A stretch of DNA of 54,586 nucleotides, taken from NCBI GenBank assembly GCA_035690495.1, contig DASSKK010000108.1, forward strand, positions 1 to 54,586, in the 5' to 3' direction. A model generated the notes under the pieces. The model saw only the letters and a list, made by a program, of their open reading frames with translations, searched no databases and was not told the DNA's origin. This DNA is from DASSKK01 sp035690495. Its GTDB lineage: Bacteria > Actinomycetota > Actinomycetes > Propionibacteriales > Nocardioidaceae. A program made the position numbers and the translations under genes. Positions 15,866 through 23,811 of the stretch are shown in pieces. Position 1 is the stretch's first letter. The number at the start of each line of letters is the position of its first letter.

Positions 15866-16672
15866 ATGAGCCTCATGTCGCGCATCAGCCTGATCTTCCG
15901 GTCCAAGGCGAACAAGGCGCTCGACCGTGCCGAGGACCCCCGCGAGACGCTCGACTACAGCTACCAGAAGCAGCTCGACCTGCTCACGAAGGTGCGCAAG
16001 GGCGTCGCCGACGTGGCCACCAGCCGCAAGCGCGTCGAGCTGCAGGCACACCAGCTCGAGCAGCAGGCCGCCAAGCTGACCGACCAGGCCCAGAAGGCGC
16101 TGTCCATGGGCCGCGAGGACCTGGCCCGCGAGGCGCTGACCCGCAAGTCCGGGCTCTCGGGACAGATGGAGAACCTCAAGCAGCAGCAGGCGCAGCTCCA
16201 GTCCGAGGAGGAGAAGCTGACTCTTGCCTCACAGCGCCTGCAGGCCAAGGTCGAGTCCTTCCGGACCCGCAAGGAGACCATCAAGGCCACCTACACCGCC
16301 GCCGAGGCCCAGACGCGCATCAACGAGGCCTTCTCCGGGATCTCCGAGGAGATGGGCGATGTGGGGATGGCCGTCCAGCGCGCGGAGGACAAGACCGCGC
16401 AGATGCAGGCGCGTGCCGGCGCGATCGACGAGCTGATCGCCTCGGGCGCGCTCGAGGACGCCAGCTCACTCAACCAGGGCGACGACATCGCGCGTGAGCT
16501 CGAGGCGATGTCGAGCCACTCCGACGTCGAGTCGGAGCTCGCCGCTCTGAAGGCCAAGAGCTCCGGTGGCGCGATCGAGTCCGGAGCGTCCTCGGCGGAC
16601 CCGGCCCAGACGGTCGGCTCCGAAGCCGCACAGCCGGCTCCCGCGGAGCCCAAGAAGGAGGGCCAGTCATGA
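15866..16672 (+). CDS. pspA: PspA/IM30 family envelope-stress protein
   Basis: Peripheral membrane protein that oligomerises on damaged membranes. The 268 residues begin MSLMSRISLIFRSKANKALD, the amphipathic lipid-binding helix. A long coiled coil to about residue 190 follows (for example LEQQAAKLTDQAQKALSMGR), then an acidic, Ala/Ser-rich tail of about 50 residues. The stop overlaps the next start (ATGA). With pspAA, htpX and pspAB it forms the four-gene psp operon known from actinobacteria and archaea. Confidence 0.92.
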   Translation: MSLMSRISLIFRSKANKALDRAEDPRETLDYSYQKQLDLLTKVRKGVADVATSRKRVELQAHQLEQQAAKLTDQAQKALSMGREDLAREALTRKSGLSGQMENLKQQQAQLQSEEEKLTLASQRLQAKVESFRTRKETIKATYTAAEAQTRINEAFSGISEEMGDVGMAVQRAEDKTAQMQARAGAIDELIASGALEDASSLNQGDDIARELEAMSSHSDVESELAALKAKSSGGAIESGASSADPAQTVGSEAAQPAPAEPKKEGQS

Positions 16673-16947
16673 TCGTGCGGATTCTCGAAGAGGGGCAGTG
16701 GCAGGTGGCCGACGAGAAGCTGGCCGACCTGAATGCGCTCGACACGCTGGTGGAGGCCGCGGTGGAGGCCGACGACGAGACGGCGTTCTCCACGAGCCTC
16801 GCGGCGCTGCTGGACGCCGTACGTTCCACAGGGACCAGGCTGCCCGACGACTCCCTGGAGGACTCGGAGCTGATCCTGCCTCCCGCCGACGCGACGATCG
16901 AGGAGGTGCGGGAACTCCTCAGTGACGAGGGGCTGATCCCGGGCTGA
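16669..16947 (+). CDS. pspAA: PspA-associated protein PspAA
   Basis: A 92-residue acidic protein starting MIVRILEEGQWQVADEKLADLN, with a C-terminal VRELLSDEGLIPG. Size, sequence and position between pspA and a membrane protease identify it as PspAA. It is a soluble partner in PspA operons whose exact biochemical role is unknown. It overlaps pspA at its start (ATGA) and htpX at its end (TGATG), so translational coupling is likely. Confidence 0.88.
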   Translation: MIVRILEEGQWQVADEKLADLNALDTLVEAAVEADDETAFSTSLAALLDAVRSTGTRLPDDSLEDSELILPPADATIEEVRELLSDEGLIPG

Positions 16948-17924
16948 TGGCCAAGACACGTTTCATTCACGACACCGGGCTCACCGCACGGATGACCCTG
17001 GTGATGTTCCTGCTCGGCGGGCTGTTCGTAGCGCTGGTCGTGGGGCTGATGTACGCCTTCGGGAGGGACAACTACTCGATCGCAGTCCTGATCGGGCTCG
17101 CCGGGCTCGGCGTCGCGTGGTTCCAGTGGTACAACTCCGACAAGATGGCGCTTCGGGCCATGCGCGCCCGCCCGGTCAGTCCCGAGGAGGCTCCCGAGCT
17201 GCACGGCACGATCGACCGGTTGTGCGCGCTGGCCGACATGCCCAAGCCGCGCGTCGCGATCGCCTACACCGACATGCCCAACGCGTTCGCCACGGGACGT
17301 TCCGCCGATCATTCGGTGGTCTGCGTGACCACCGGCATCCTGGACCGGCTCAGCCCCGAGGAGATGGAGGGCGTGCTGGCCCACGAGCTGTCCCACGTCG
17401 CGCATCGCGACGTGCTCGTGATGACGCTCGCCTCCTCCGCGGGAATCATGGCGGCGATGCTCACCCGCGGCGCGCAGTACGGCGCGATCTTTGGCGGGTT
17501 CGGCGGGGGCCGGGGGCGCGGGAACAACAACAACAACGGCGGCGGGGTGCCGGTGTGGCTGATCGTGCTGGTGGTCAGCCTGGTCGTCTATGCGATCAGC
17601 TTCTTGCTGACCCGGCTGCTGTCGCGGTACCGCGAGCTGTGTGCGGACCGGTCCGGCGCGATGCTCACGGGCAAGCCGTCGGCGCTGGCCAGCGCGCTGC
17701 AGAAGATCACCGGTGACATCGCTCGGATCCCCAACAAGGACCTGCGCGGCGCCCAGACCATGAACGCGTTCTTCATCGCCCCGGCGATCAGCGGCGCCAC
17801 CTTCAAGACGCTGACCTCGACGCACCCCTCGCTCGAGCAGCGTATCGAGCAGCTCGCCGAGGTGGCCGCGGCGCTCGGCAAGCCGATGGACGGTGGTTTC
17901 CGGGCCCCAGGGCTCGGCCAGTGA
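16947..17924 (+). CDS. htpX: M48 family zinc metalloprotease HtpX
   Basis: Integral-membrane protease for quality control of membrane proteins, 325 residues. Predicted membrane helices lie at about 12-35, 40-58, 150-168 and 195-215. The zinc site is HELSHVAHRD (HExxH) plus the distal Glu in RELCADRSGAML. A glycine/asparagine-rich loop precedes the last helix. Its stop overlaps the pspAB GTG start (GTGA). Location inside the psp operon suggests it acts with PspA on envelope stress. Confidence 0.94.
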   Translation: MAKTRFIHDTGLTARMTLVMFLLGGLFVALVVGLMYAFGRDNYSIAVLIGLAGLGVAWFQWYNSDKMALRAMRARPVSPEEAPELHGTIDRLCALADMPKPRVAIAYTDMPNAFATGRSADHSVVCVTTGILDRLSPEEMEGVLAHELSHVAHRDVLVMTLASSAGIMAAMLTRGAQYGAIFGGFGGGRGRGNNNNNGGGVPVWLIVLVVSLVVYAISFLLTRLLSRYRELCADRSGAMLTGKPSALASALQKITGDIARIPNKDLRGAQTMNAFFIAPAISGATFKTLTSTHPSLEQRIEQLAEVAAALGKPMDGGFRAPGLGQ

Positions 17925-18490
17925 AGCTCTGGGACATGCTCACCGGCCGGACCACTCCGGCCAAGGCCAACCTCGACGACCTCTTCGCCCTGCCGACCGC
18001 CGCGATCACGCTGCAGACGGCGATGGGCTTCTCGCCGACCGGGCTGGGCTCCGTCTGCTACCGGGCGGCGGAGGGAGCGGCGTTCGCGCAGACGCAGAAG
18101 GACATCGTCGAGCTTCTCGATGACGACGACGACCCGGACGTCGAGCAGAGCACGGACTCGTTCGGGTTCACCTGGTTGCTCGCCCGGCAACCGCCCGACG
18201 ACATGGCCACGCTAGTCACCGATCTGCACGCGGTGAACACCTCGCTGACCGCGCAGGGGTTCGGCTCGGGCCTGCTGTGCTCGCTCGTCGGTTTCAAGGA
18301 CACCTCGGGCCGCTCGCTGGGCCTGGTCTACCTCTACAAGCAGGGCACGTTCTACCCGTTCGCGCCCACCGGACCGAACACCCGCGACAACCTCCTGGAG
18401 ATCAACGTGCGGGACCAGGTCAGCAACGACCTGCACATCGAGCCGCAGCTCAACCGCTGGATGGCCGTGTGGGGGGCCCCCGGCCTGTGA
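17921..18490 (+). CDS. pspAB: PspA-associated protein PspAB
   Basis: A 189-residue soluble protein beginning MKLWDMLTGRTTPAKANLDDLF, with FGFTWLLARQPP and FYPFAPTGPNTRDNLLEINV. It matches PspAB, the last gene of actinobacterial/archaeal PspA-PspAA-HtpX-PspAB operons; molecular function unknown. The GTG start overlaps the htpX stop. The repeat cluster that follows from 18510 may end the transcript. Confidence 0.87.
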   Translation: MKLWDMLTGRTTPAKANLDDLFALPTAAITLQTAMGFSPTGLGSVCYRAAEGAAFAQTQKDIVELLDDDDDPDVEQSTDSFGFTWLLARQPPDDMATLVTDLHAVNTSLTAQGFGSGLLCSLVGFKDTSGRSLGLVYLYKQGTFYPFAPTGPNTRDNLLEINVRDQVSNDLHIEPQLNRWMAVWGAPGL

Positions 18491-18509
18491 GCCACGCGGC
18501 CGGCTTCCC

Positions 18510-18631
18510 GGGTCTGCGCGGCCTGATTACCAGGGTCTGCGCGGGCTGATTACCAGGGTGCCATGGTAATCAGCCTCTCCCCACGGTGAGTTCCCCATGG
18601 GGAGAGGCAGTTTCCCATGGTGCCCTGGTAA
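18510..18631. repeat. Cluster of tandem and palindromic repeats upstream of the sigma gene
   Basis: A 23-bp unit ending CTGATTACCA is repeated in tandem (18510-18532, 18533-18555). CTGATTACCA (18546-18555) pairs perfectly with TGGTAATCAG (18564-18573). A second perfect inverted repeat follows, CCTCTCCCCA (18574-18583) with TGGGGAGAGG (18598-18607). The 20-mer TTCCCATGGTGCCCTGGTAA at 18612-18631 recurs at 20203-20222 beyond the sigma/partner genes. Confidence 0.85.
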
Positions 18632-18721
18632 ACCGGCCCTCGCCCGGGCGCAACCCGAGAGTGCGATGCTGCGTACTACCTGCTGACACTGGTACACGGC
18701 ATCGACGAGCGGGGAGCAGCG

Positions 18722-19282
18722 ATGGGTCTGCGAGGCAGCGCGCCCGGCAGCGACTTCGAGGAGTTCGCCTCGGTGTCGTGGCCGCGGCTGCGGCATGCCG
18801 GCTGGCTGCTCACCGGGCACGACCAGGACGCCGAGGACCTCGCGCAGGTGGCGTTGGCCAAGACCTATGCAGCCTGGGACCGGGTACGTCGTAGCGACGC
18901 GTACGCCTTCGCGCGCAGGTGCATGGTCAACGCCAACATCGACAGGCACCGGCGGCGCCGGCTGCGCGAGGTCAGCACCGACGTGCTGCCCGACAGAGCC
19001 TGCGTCGTCGACCTCGACGTGACGGATCCGGTGGCGCAACGGGCGCGGCTCGCCGAGCTTCTCGCCGTACTCTCCGACCGGGAGCGCCGGGTCGTGGTGT
19101 TGCGCTACTACTTCGACTTGTCCGAGTCCGCCGTCGCGGGCGACCTGGGAGTCTCGGTCGGCACGGTGAAGAGCACCGCGTCGCGGGCCCTGGCCAAGAT
19201 GCGTGTCGCCGAAGTCGAACCCGGGGCCGCGTCCCCACGTTCTCGACCTTTCGTTGAGGGAGTCAGACATGTTGCTCGATGA
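18722..19282 (+). CDS. SigE-family RNA polymerase ECF sigma factor
   Basis: A 186-residue alternative sigma factor with only the sigma-2 and sigma-4 regions. Region 2 holds GHDQDAEDLAQVALAKTYAAWDRV. Region 4 holds LSDRERRVVVLRYYFDLSES and the helix-turn-helix LGVSVGTVKSTASRALAKMR. This matches the actinobacterial SigE-family (SCO-type) sigma factors. Its 3' end overlaps the following membrane-protein gene by 14 nt. That gene is a likely regulator or signal partner, although no classical zinc anti-sigma motif is present. Confidence 0.92.
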   Translation: MGLRGSAPGSDFEEFASVSWPRLRHAGWLLTGHDQDAEDLAQVALAKTYAAWDRVRRSDAYAFARRCMVNANIDRHRRRRLREVSTDVLPDRACVVDLDVTDPVAQRARLAELLAVLSDRERRVVVLRYYFDLSESAVAGDLGVSVGTVKSTASRALAKMRVAEVEPGAASPRSRPFVEGVRHVAR

Positions 19283-20144
19283 GCTCAGCCGCGCCATGCA
19301 GGACACGATCGACCACGGGGCGACGGTGGACCTGGATGTGATCACGAGACAGGGGCGGAAGATCGTGCTGCGTCGCCGGGCCACTACGGCCTCGGCCGGG
19401 TTCGCGACGGCCGCAGCCGTAGGGGTGATCGCCTCCGTCGGCATCCCGCATCTCGTCACGTCCGGGGCCTCGGGTCCGCGTTCGGTGGGCCCTGCGGGGG
19501 TGGGCCCGGCGGACGGACCTAGTTCTGCGACAAGCGCCTTGCCGACGCCGCCGTCGACGCCCATGCCGACCGCGCGGTCCAGCGCACTGCCCACGGCGCC
19601 GACAAGCTCGGCGGAGTCGACCCCTCCGGCCGGCTCGACTGGCTCGGCCGGCGACTTCGCGGCAGGTGTGCCGTTGGGTCAGGTCGTGCAGACCGGTGCA
19701 GAGCAGTACGCCGCGGGTGCGAACGGGCCCGTCGCGAAGGGCCCCCAGCAGATCTGGGCCGAGCATCTGGGTGCCGAGAACGTCGTACTCGCCGGCTGGG
19801 GCGCCGAGAAGGGAGCCGTCCAGCGTGGCGAGTCGCTGTTCGACCAGGGTCCCGCGGGCTCGCTCGACGTCGCACTCGTCGTCGGGGCGCCGGACGACGC
19901 GGCGCAGACGTTCGTCGGCGGCTACGCGCTGACACCCGGGACAGACCCGACCGGCTACACCGTGCGCGCCAACACCGGTCCCGACTCCTACACCCAGGTG
20001 ATGACCTCCACCCGGATCATGCCCGGCGAGCTCGTCTTCTGGCTGGTTCTGCCGCACAAGATGACTCTCGACTCGGTCACCAGCTGGACAGTGCTCGACG
20101 CCGACGGACACGTGGTCGCCACGCGGTCAGCCCACACCGGCTGA
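19269..20144 (+). CDS. Sigma-factor-linked single-pass membrane protein
   Basis: A 291-residue protein with an N-terminal cytoplasmic segment of about 40 residues (MLLDELSRAMQDTIDHG...), one membrane helix (ASAGFATAAAVGVIASVGIPHL), a Pro/Ser/Thr-rich linker and a C-terminal extracytoplasmic domain without a family I recognise. The topology and overlap with the sigma gene are what is expected of a cognate regulator of a SigE-type sigma factor. No HxxxCxxC anti-sigma motif is present. GGGAG before the ATG supports the start. Confidence 0.75.
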   Translation: MLLDELSRAMQDTIDHGATVDLDVITRQGRKIVLRRRATTASAGFATAAAVGVIASVGIPHLVTSGASGPRSVGPAGVGPADGPSSATSALPTPPSTPMPTARSSALPTAPTSSAESTPPAGSTGSAGDFAAGVPLGQVVQTGAEQYAAGANGPVAKGPQQIWAEHLGAENVVLAGWGAEKGAVQRGESLFDQGPAGSLDVALVVGAPDDAAQTFVGGYALTPGTDPTGYTVRANTGPDSYTQVMTSTRIMPGELVFWLVLPHKMTLDSVTSWTVLDADGHVVATRSAHTG

Positions 20145-20462
20145 CGACGCCCCCGCTCCGCTCCGCGCGAGCGTGGAGCGGCTGACTACCAGGGGGGACA
20201 GATTCCCATGGTGCCCTGGTAAGCGGGAGTGAGGGGCCGTCGACGGCGCGGCTCATGGCGTGCCCTCGCTCGGGGAGCGCGGTCATGTCCAAAGTGCTGT
20301 GTTCGCTCGCGAAGTGGTGCCAGAGGACATGACCGACGCACTCGTTGCGGCCAGTGTCACGGCCCGCGGGTCGGCGGTGATCAATGCGCGGGTCGGGGGT
20401 GATCAATGCGCGAGTCGGCCCCGAGGGCCCCGACGGGCTCGGCGGGCTCGGCGGGCTCGGCG
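20145..20462. other. Non-coding interval rich in inverted and tandem repeats
   Basis: No convincing gene is present. TACCAGGG (20187-20194) pairs with CCCTGGTA (20214-20221), overlapping the repeated 20-mer at 20203-20222. GGTCATGTCC (20281-20290) pairs perfectly with GGACATGACC (20325-20334). A 22-bp unit containing GGTGATCAATGCGC is tandemly duplicated (20368-20389, 20390-20411, one mismatch). A short GGCTCGGCG repeat follows near 20437. These look like REP-type elements between the sigma and GNAT genes. Confidence 0.75.
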
Positions 20463-21374
20463 CTAGAGGAAGTGGCTGGAGGGGAGGTAGGGCATCGGTG
20501 GCTTCATGCCCCGCAAGGCGAGATAGCCCTCCGTGCGCAGCTCCATCCGCGCGAACATCCCGACGTCGACGGCCCACTCGTTGGCGGCTGTGACGTACTC
20601 GATCTCGCAGGGCTCGTCCGGAGAGGAGGCAGCCAGCGTCTCCCACAGCAGGTCGCTGGCAGTGCGCCGGTTGGTGGCTGCCAGCAGGTACGGCCCACCC
20701 TCCGGCGCGACGTAGGCATAGCCGGAGCCGGTGGGCCGGTCGATGACCACCAGCGGGTACGTCGACGCCATCAGCTCGTGATCCGGTCCGTGGCCGCTGC
20801 CACGCGCTCGCCGGTCGACGGAGTCCATCAGGTCGATGTCGGAGATGCTGCCCTCGCGGACCCGGTCCACGACGGGCAGCAGCGCACGATCCACGGTGCC
20901 CCGAAGAGACATTGCCGGGTGCAGGGTGAAGCCGGCCAGCCGGTAGCGGCGCAGCGCCCGCGGGTCGTCCGACGCCGCGAGCATCGCGCGCAGACAGCCG
21001 TCACCGTAGGAGAGCGCCGCCTGCAACAGATGAGCGCCCACGCCGCGGCCCTGCAGGTCGGACCTCACCACGAACGACCAGAGGACCCAGCACAGCTCCC
21101 GCTTCAGTGAGAGCGTCGCGCCGCAGGGTCCCGAGGCATCCTCGGCCACCCAGCAGCCCGCCGCGTCGTGGGCGAGCACGTGCTCTGCACGCCGGCGCCA
21201 CTGCGCCGCGCGGTCACCGGTGCGCAGGACCGGCTCCGGCGCCGTGCGTCGTTGGGTGCGCACGTCGAGCTCGTAGAACACCTGGGCACTCAGCCGCTCG
21301 AGCGCCGGGATGTCTGCGGCACGCATCGGTCGCACCACGTAGTCGAAGGCGCTCTGGGAGGAGTCGTCCGGCAT
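20463..21374 (-). CDS. GNAT-family N-acetyltransferase
   Basis: A 303-residue acetyl-CoA-dependent acyltransferase. An N-terminal GNAT domain (about residues 12-150) carries the acetyl-CoA motif VVRSDLQGRGVGAHLLQAAL, preceded by ELCWVLWSF. The C-terminal half contains RPTGSGYAYVAPEGGPYLLAAT and resembles a second, degenerate GNAT-like domain. Substrate unknown. The ATG at 21374 is used; a GTG one codon upstream is equally possible. It is divergent from glycerate kinase. Confidence 0.87.
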   Translation of the reverse strand: MPDDSSQSAFDYVVRPMRAADIPALERLSAQVFYELDVRTQRRTAPEPVLRTGDRAAQWRRRAEHVLAHDAAGCWVAEDASGPCGATLSLKRELCWVLWSFVVRSDLQGRGVGAHLLQAALSYGDGCLRAMLAASDDPRALRRYRLAGFTLHPAMSLRGTVDRALLPVVDRVREGSISDIDLMDSVDRRARGSGHGPDHELMASTYPLVVIDRPTGSGYAYVAPEGGPYLLAATNRRTASDLLWETLAASSPDEPCEIEYVTAANEWAVDVGMFARMELRTEGYLALRGMKPPMPYLPSSHFL

Positions 21375-21429
21375 CACCCCAACCTAACCAGGTCGGAGCC
21401 TGCTCTGGCGGAGACGGCAGGATGAGCCC

Positions 21430-22527
21430 ATGCGCGTGCTCATCGCACCTGACAAGTTCGCCGGCACCCTCACCGCGGTCGAGGCCGCCCAGGCGATCGC
21501 CGCCGGCTGGCGCCGGCACGCCCCTGGTGACGAGCTCGACCTCGCTCCGATGGCCGACGGCGGCCCCGGCTTCGTCGACGTCCTGCACGACGCCCTGGGC
21601 GGCGATCTGCTCGCGGTGACAGCCACCGGCCCGTACGGCGAGCCTGTGCCTGCGGGCATCGTGCGCGTCGACGGCACTGCGTACGTCGAGGCGGCGCAGG
21701 CCTGCGGGCTGCACCTGACCCCGCAAGCCGAACGTCGCCCCGAGCAGGCGACCTCCCGTGGAGTCGGCGACCTGGTCCGCCTCGCCGTCGGGGCCGGCGC
21801 CCTGCGGGTCGTGGTCGGCCTCGGCGGGTCGGCCACCAACGACGGCGGCGCCGGGCTGCTGGCCGCCCTGGGCGCGAGCTCCGAACCGGAGGGTGCCCTG
21901 GACGGCGGACCGACCAGCCTGGCCGGCCTCGAGAGCGTCGACCTGCGCAGGGCACGCAGCCTCGTCCACGACGTCGAGCTCGTCGTGGCGACCGACGTGG
22001 ACAACCCGCTGCTCGGACTGACGGGCGCAACCAACGTCTTCGGCCCCCAGAAGGGGGTCGCCGAAGACCGCTTGCAGGCCGTGGACGCCATGCTCGGCAG
22101 GCTGGCAGACGCCACCGACAAGTCAGTCGCACGTGCTCGCGGAGCCGGGGCGGCCGGAGGGCTCGGGTTCGCGCTCCAGCTGCTCGGCGGCCGCCGGACA
22201 GCAGGCGTCGAGCTGGTCGCCGAGGCCATCGGGCTGCCCGGGCGGGCAGCCCGCGCGGATCTGGTGATCACCGGGGAGGGGTCGTTCGACTTCTCCTCTC
22301 GTGCGGGCAAGGTGCCCTACGGCGTGGCCGCACTGGCCGGCCGGGCCCTGCAGCCCTGCGTCGCGCTGGCCGGACGGGTCCTCGTGGGGGCTCGCGAGAT
22401 GCGCACCCTCGGCGTGGAGTCGGCGTACTCCATGGTCGACCTCGTCGGTGAGCAGGCCAGCCTCGACGACCCGGCAGGCAGTCTTGCAGCGCTCGCCGAG
22501 CGCGTGGCACGCACCTGGTCGCGCTGA
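21430..22527 (+). CDS. glxK: Glycerate kinase
   Basis: Phosphorylates D-glycerate to phosphoglycerate, linking glyoxylate or serine breakdown to glycolysis. The 365 residues match family length. Diagnostic segments are VLIAPDKFAGTLTAVEAA, MADGGPGFVDVLH, VVVGLGGSATNDGGAGLLAALG, NPLLGLTGATNVFGPQKG and VITGEGSFDFSS. From memory Rv2205c occupies the same place beside an erpA-like gene (Rv2204c) in M. tuberculosis. The ATG start is clear. Confidence 0.94.
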   Translation: MRVLIAPDKFAGTLTAVEAAQAIAAGWRRHAPGDELDLAPMADGGPGFVDVLHDALGGDLLAVTATGPYGEPVPAGIVRVDGTAYVEAAQACGLHLTPQAERRPEQATSRGVGDLVRLAVGAGALRVVVGLGGSATNDGGAGLLAALGASSEPEGALDGGPTSLAGLESVDLRRARSLVHDVELVVATDVDNPLLGLTGATNVFGPQKGVAEDRLQAVDAMLGRLADATDKSVARARGAGAAGGLGFALQLLGGRRTAGVELVAEAIGLPGRAARADLVITGEGSFDFSSRAGKVPYGVAALAGRALQPCVALAGRVLVGAREMRTLGVESAYSMVDLVGEQASLDDPAGSLAALAERVARTWSR

Positions 22528-22639
22528 TGTCAGCCCCGTCAGCAGGGCGGACGTCGAGGAATAACCGCCCGTGTGTCACCATTGAGGTCAGTGGAAGCCC
22601 CACGGACCACAGACTCGCAAAGTTTTGGGAGCGCAACAG

Positions 22640-22999
22640 ATGACCGAGCAGACCACCCAGACCGAGGTTCGCACGGACGGCATCAATGTCTCCGACACCG
22701 CTGCCGCGAAGGTGAAGGCCCTGCTCGAGCAGGAGGGCCGCACCGACCTCAAGCTGCGCATCGCGGTCCAGCCCGGCGGCTGCTCGGGCCTCCGCTACCA
22801 GCTGTTCTTCGACGAGCGCGATCTCGACGGTGACGTGGTGACCGACTTCGACGGCGTCGCGGTTGTCGTGGACCGGATGAGTACGCCGTACCTCTCCGGT
22901 GCCGTCATCGACTTCGTCGACACCATCGAGAAGCAGGGCTTCACCATCGACAACCCGAACGCCACCGGCTCGTGCGCCTGCGGCGACTCGTTCCACTGA
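22640..22999 (+). CDS. erpA: Iron-sulfur cluster insertion protein, A-type carrier
   Basis: Carries Fe-S clusters to target apoproteins. The 119-residue protein has the conserved three-cysteine set, VQPGGCSG and GSCACGDSFH at the C-terminus, in an otherwise typical HesB/ErpA fold (GINVSDTAAAKVKALLEQEG). The ATG is preceded by GGGAG; a GTG-type upstream extension is not needed. A strong hairpin directly follows. One possible client in the window is the Rieske protein QcrA, but that link is inference. Confidence 0.93.
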   Translation: MTEQTTQTEVRTDGINVSDTAAAKVKALLEQEGRTDLKLRIAVQPGGCSGLRYQLFFDERDLDGDVVTDFDGVAVVVDRMSTPYLSGAVIDFVDTIEKQGFTIDNPNATGSCACGDSFH

Positions 23000-23024
23000 C
23001 CGACTGACACAGTTTCTCCCAGAG

Positions 23025-23060
23025 GCAACCGGCCCCGTCGACTTCGATGGGGCCGGTTGC
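23025..23060. terminator. Hairpin terminator between erpA and the convergent membrane-protein gene
   Basis: GCAACCGGCCCC (23025-23036) pairs perfectly with GGGGCCGGTTGC (23049-23060) around a 12-nt loop. It sits between two converging genes, so it can terminate both. The T tract after it is weak (TTGTCC), common for actinobacterial terminators. Confidence 0.82.
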
Positions 23061-23074
23061 TTGTCCGCGGCCTC

Positions 23075-23713
23075 TCAGCCGACAGGGAGCCGCGGCACCG
23101 TCGCGCCGGTGGAGCCGTCCTTGACGACCCGGTCACCGAGCGGCTCGGCAAGCGTGACGTCGACCGTCTCGAGCAGTGCGATGTCCGGGCAGGCTGTGTC
23201 GCCGGAGTGGGCGGCCGGCACGCGGTGCAACGTCACGATCACCGCGTGCGCGGTCCCGGCCACCTTCGGGGGCGCGATGCGGCCGTAGCAGGAGGCGATC
23301 CCGATCGTGTAGTCCAGGCTCAGCGTCCGCCCCGTCGTGCGGTAGCCGGTGATCACCACCCGCTTGGGGAGCGGCGGCGACGAGGTCGGGTCGGGCACGG
23401 CGACGGGCCCACCCCCTGCGAGGGGCGGCGTGCCGGAGCCATCCTCGGCTTCGCCGCGGCCGGCATCGACGGAGAGCGAGGTGGTGTCACCCCGGTGATC
23501 CTGTCCGAGCTGCCCGCCCTGCGCGTGCTGGGCGGCCTGGCGCGAGGCCGTGCTCGTCGTCCCGGCCCACCACAAGCCCACGAACAGTGCGAGCACGGCC
23601 ACGGAGGCGGCTATCGGAGCCAGCCACCGGCGGGTCATGCTGTCGGTGCTCTCGTGGGTCTTCCCGTGGGTGCTCATTGTGGTGCGACGCGCAACGGCGT
23701 CCTCTGGTTGCAT
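23075..23713 (-). CDS. Conserved membrane-anchored protein of unknown function
   Basis: Up to 212 residues. A short cytoplasmic N-terminus leads into a membrane helix (IAASVAVLALFVGLWWAG), a low-complexity Gly/Ser/Asp linker and an extracytoplasmic domain. The domain contains RVVITGYRTTGRTLSLDYTIG and two cysteines (one in IASCYGRI, one in DTACPDI). Position and strand match Rv2203 of M. tuberculosis from memory, also an uncharacterised membrane protein between erpA and adoK. Downstream ATGs at MSTHGK or MTRRWL are possible alternative starts. Confidence 0.72.
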   Translation of the reverse strand: MQPEDAVARRTTMSTHGKTHESTDSMTRRWLAPIAASVAVLALFVGLWWAGTTSTASRQAAQHAQGGQLGQDHRGDTTSLSVDAGRGEAEDGSGTPPLAGGGPVAVPDPTSSPPLPKRVVITGYRTTGRTLSLDYTIGIASCYGRIAPPKVAGTAHAVIVTLHRVPAAHSGDTACPDIALLETVDVTLAEPLGDRVVKDGSTGATVPRLPVG

Positions 23714-23811
23714 CGATCCCAGCCTAATCTCGCGAAGCCGCGCAGCGGGTAGGGTTCCTTCGTCCGTTCGCCGAGACTCCGCCTTCCGCCGCCGTTGTCC
23801 GAGGAGCCACC

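Noticed and set aside
18546..18573. Attachment site of an integrated element
   Set aside because: No integrase or tRNA gene lies nearby, and the repeat is inverted and also clustered. A REP-type or terminator explanation is simpler.
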